Shown: one piece after another, positions 62,355 to 64,000 of the stretch
Position numbering within the stretch: the first letter of the stretch is position 1
Layout of the letters: each line of letters opens with the position of its first letter
From: Neisseria arctica
GTDB taxonomy: Bacteria; Pseudomonadota; Gammaproteobacteria; Burkholderiales; Neisseriaceae
Assembly (NCBI RefSeq): GCF_022870905.1
Contig: NZ_CP091510.1
Coordinates: 1,860,001-1,924,000, forward strand
Direction: 5' to 3'
DNA: 64,000 bases
Notes under the pieces: model-generated
What the model was told of the DNA's origin: nothing
Seen by the model: the letters and a program-made list of their open reading frames with translations, nothing else
Databases searched by the model: none
Made by a program: the position numbers and the translations under genes

Positions 62355-62627
62355 TTATTCATCAGCACCCGTATAAGGGCGCACACTTACGGTTTTGCGG
62401 TTCAAAGCACCTTTAGTTGCAAATTCAACATAACCATCTACTTTTGCAAAAAGAGTGTGATCCTTACCCATGCCTACATTATCACCAGCATGGAAGCGTG
62501 TACCACGTTGACGAACAATAATAGAACCCGCAGGAATCAATTCATTGCCGTAGGCTTTCACACCCAAGCGCTTGGCTTCTGAATCGCGACCGTTTTTAGA
62601 GCTACCACCAGCTTTTTTGGTTGCCAT
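62355..62627 (-). CDS. rpmA: 50S ribosomal protein L27
   Basis: 90 aa. [20 protein letters not shown] start and [21 protein letters not shown] core. The N-terminal tail reaches the peptidyl-transferase centre. No long N-terminal cleavage extension as in Firmicutes. 26 bases after rplU. Confidence 0.98.
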   Translation of the reverse strand: MATKKAGGSSKNGRDSEAKRLGVKAYGNELIPAGSIIVRQRGTRFHAGDNVGMGKDHTLFAKVDGYVEFATKGALNRKTVSVRPYTGADE

Positions 62628-62653
62628 TTTACGTTACTCCTAAACTGATTAAA

Positions 62654-62962
62654 TTAAGCGATTGCTACGATTTCGATTTGGGTGAAATTTTGACGGTGCC
62701 CTTGGCGCTTTTGATAATGCTTACGGCGGCGCATTTTGAAAATGCGTATTTTTTCACCACGACCATGAGCAACTACTTTAGCAGTTACCTTAGCGCCCTC
62801 AATAAACGGAGCACCTACTTTTACAGACTCACCGTCAGCAATCATCAAAACTTCATTCAGTTCGATTTGACTGTCGAGTTCGGCTGGTATCTGTTCTACT
62901 TTCAATTTTTCGCCAACGGTAACCTTATATTGTTTACCGCCAGTTTTTACGACCGCGTACAT
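62654..62962 (-). CDS. rplU: 50S ribosomal protein L21
   Basis: 102 aa. [14 protein letters not shown] start, C-terminal [23 protein letters not shown]-binding segment. First gene of rplU-rpmA. The ATG at 62962 is the family start; a 4-codon longer frame is unlikely. Confidence 0.98.
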   Translation of the reverse strand: MYAVVKTGGKQYKVTVGEKLKVEQIPAELDSQIELNEVLMIADGESVKVGAPFIEGAKVTAKVVAHGRGEKIRIFKMRRRKHYQKRQGHRQNFTQIEIVAIA

Positions 62963-63021
62963 ACTCAACTCCATGAGAATTTTTAGTTAAATCTTTTCGT
63001 ACACCCTGTACGAAACTATAA

Positions 63022-63050
63022 ATTTTAAACAATACACTTAAATCTGTCAA
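63022..63050 (-). promoter_or_regulatory. Promoter of rplU-rpmA
   Basis: On the minus strand TTGACA (63050-63045), 17-base spacer, TAAAAT (63027-63022), about 60 bases before the rplU ATG. Confidence 0.65.
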
Positions 63051-63145
63051 AAACTTATTTGAGCATATGCATTGCCATCCTTATAGTCAACACCCTACAT
63101 CAACTTTAAAATATTCACGGAATCCATGCACATATACAACATTAC

Positions 63146-63154
63146 TGCTATAAT
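63146..63154 (+). promoter_or_regulatory. Extended -10 promoter of ispB
   Basis: TGCTATAAT (TGnTATAAT), perfect -10 with extension and a poor -35, about 78 bases before the ispB ATG. Divergent from the rplU promoter. Confidence 0.5.
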
Positions 63155-63231
63155 CGTTGACTAAATTATTGCAGTGTTGAATATACAACAAAGCTTACCA
63201 TACAACAATTCCATCCATTCTGGGTTCTCCC

Positions 63232-64000
63232 ATGCTTGAAAACTTGCCTTATTTCCAACGTCACCTACCCGATGACCTTGCCAGAGTAAATGTTGTCATT
63301 AACCAAGCTGTTCAATCCGAGGTAGCTTTAATTTCCCAAATCGGCACATATATCATTAGTGCCGGAGGCAAACGTCTGCGCCCCATTATCACTATTTTGG
63401 CAGGTAAAGCATTAGGATATGATGAGCAAAAACTTTACTCTTTAGCCGCTATGGTTGAGTTTATCCATACATCTACGCTGTTACATGATGATGTAGTAGA
63501 TGAAAGTGACTTACGTCGAGGTCGAAAAACTGCCAATAACCTTTTCGGGAACGCTGCTGCAGTTTTGGTAGGTGATTTTTTATATACTCGCGCATTTCAA
63601 CTGATGGTAGAGTCAGGCAATATGCGAATTTTAGAGATTATGGCGGATGCTACTAATATTATCGCTGAAGGCGAAGTGCTGCAATTGATGAATATTGGTA
63701 ATACTGAGATTACTGAAAATGAATATCTACAGGTTATACAATACAAGACAGCAAAACTATTTGAAGCAGCCGCTCAAGTAGGAGCTATCTTGGCAGGAGC
63801 AACACTGGAACAAGAAACCGCACTAAAAAACTACGGCATGTATGTAGGTACTGCATTTCAAATAATTGATGACATTCTTGACTACTCCGGCAATCCCGAT
63901 GAAATCGGTAAAAATGTCGGTGATGATCTGGCAGAAGGCAAGCCTACCTTACCTTTAATTTATCTAATGCAGCATGGGGGAGAGGCATCAAAAGATGTGC
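63232..64000 (+). CDS. ispB: All-trans polyprenyl (octaprenyl) diphosphate synthase, 5' part
   Basis: Runs off the window after about 256 codons of an expected 320 or so. Makes the isoprenoid side chain of ubiquinone from FPP and IPP. The first Asp-rich motif is LLHDDVVDESDLRRGR, preceded by SAGGKRLRP; the second is IIDDILDYSG followed by GDDLAEGKPTLPLIY. Start MLENLPYFQRHL fits the family. The chain-length class (octaprenyl) is inferred from the ubiquinone-8 of Neisseria, not read from the sequence. Upstream of rplU-rpmA and divergent, the usual arrangement. Confidence 0.93.
   Translation, partial: MLENLPYFQRHLPDDLARVNVVINQAVQSEVALISQIGTYIISAGGKRLRPIITILAGKALGYDEQKLYSLAAMVEFIHTSTLLHDDVVDESDLRRGRKTANNLFGNAAAVLVGDFLYTRAFQLMVESGNMRILEIMADATNIIAEGEVLQLMNIGNTEITENEYLQVIQYKTAKLFEAAAQVGAILAGATLEQETALKNYGMYVGTAFQIIDDILDYSGNPDEIGKNVGDDLAEGKPTLPLIYLMQHGGEASKDV

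Overview
The window is from a member of the genus Neisseria, probably a species outside the meningitidis/gonorrhoeae pair. The main evidence is about 50 copies of the neisserial DNA uptake sequence (core GCCGTCTGAA), roughly one per kb. Most have the AG-type 12-mer (AGGCCGTCTGAA) and a minority the AT-type (ATGCCGTCTGAA). Many form inverted pairs behind genes and act as terminators. Supporting genes are MisR/MisS, PglL, a lipoprotein DsbC, and the beta-proteobacterial blocks petABC-sspAB and hemCDXYE. Most of the window is ordinary chromosomal housekeeping sequence.

Layout: 0-5.1 kb holds the end of maf, then rng, cysE and a KefB/KefC-like antiporter. 5.1-7.2 kb holds a tRNA-Val/tRNA-Asp pair, then an AT-rich phosphoethanolamine-transferase-like gene with no standard start at its natural N-terminus. 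7.3-15 kb, minus strand: hemE, hemY, hemX, hemD, hemC (transcribed in reverse of that order), tyrA and a PolB-type exonuclease; dsbC follows on the plus strand. 16-20.5 kb: misS/misR, the oligosaccharyltransferase pglL and a DUF2069 membrane gene. 21-35.2 kb, minus strand: tatABC, hinT, and a dispersed histidine set (hisE, hisI, hisF, hisA, hisH, hisB, hisC) interrupted by an amidase, a TSUP permease, two small membrane genes and the gltIJKL-type amino-acid ABC transporter. 35.5-44.5 kb: NhaP2-type antiporter, DUF808 protein, lnt, rpoH, gluQ, and tsaB-rimI-UDG-like. 44.6-54.3 kb, minus strand: sspB/sspA, the cytochrome bc1 operon petABC, a Nif3-like gene, phoX and groES-groEL. 54.5-60.7 kb: a 3' fragment of thiB and a complete minus-strand rRNA operon (16S, tRNA-Ile, tRNA-Ala, 23S, 5S) with a clear promoter and boxA. 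61-64 kb: thrB, rpmA/rplU and the start of ispB.

Several parts connect functionally. The TatABC translocase is encoded together with two apparent Tat substrates (Rieske protein PetA and PhoX). rpoH lies in the same window as a groESL operon with a plausible sigma-32 promoter. MisR/MisS, known in meningococcus to affect lipooligosaccharide decoration, accompanies a candidate phosphoethanolamine transferase.

I see no convincing new multi-gene system, no CRISPR array, no prophage and no insertion sequence. The points most worth a second look are the start-less AT-rich transferase, a C8 tract inside lnt, the thiB relic beside the rRNA operon, a long near-palindrome behind lnt, and a UDG-like protein that has lost its motif A and Fe-S cysteines.
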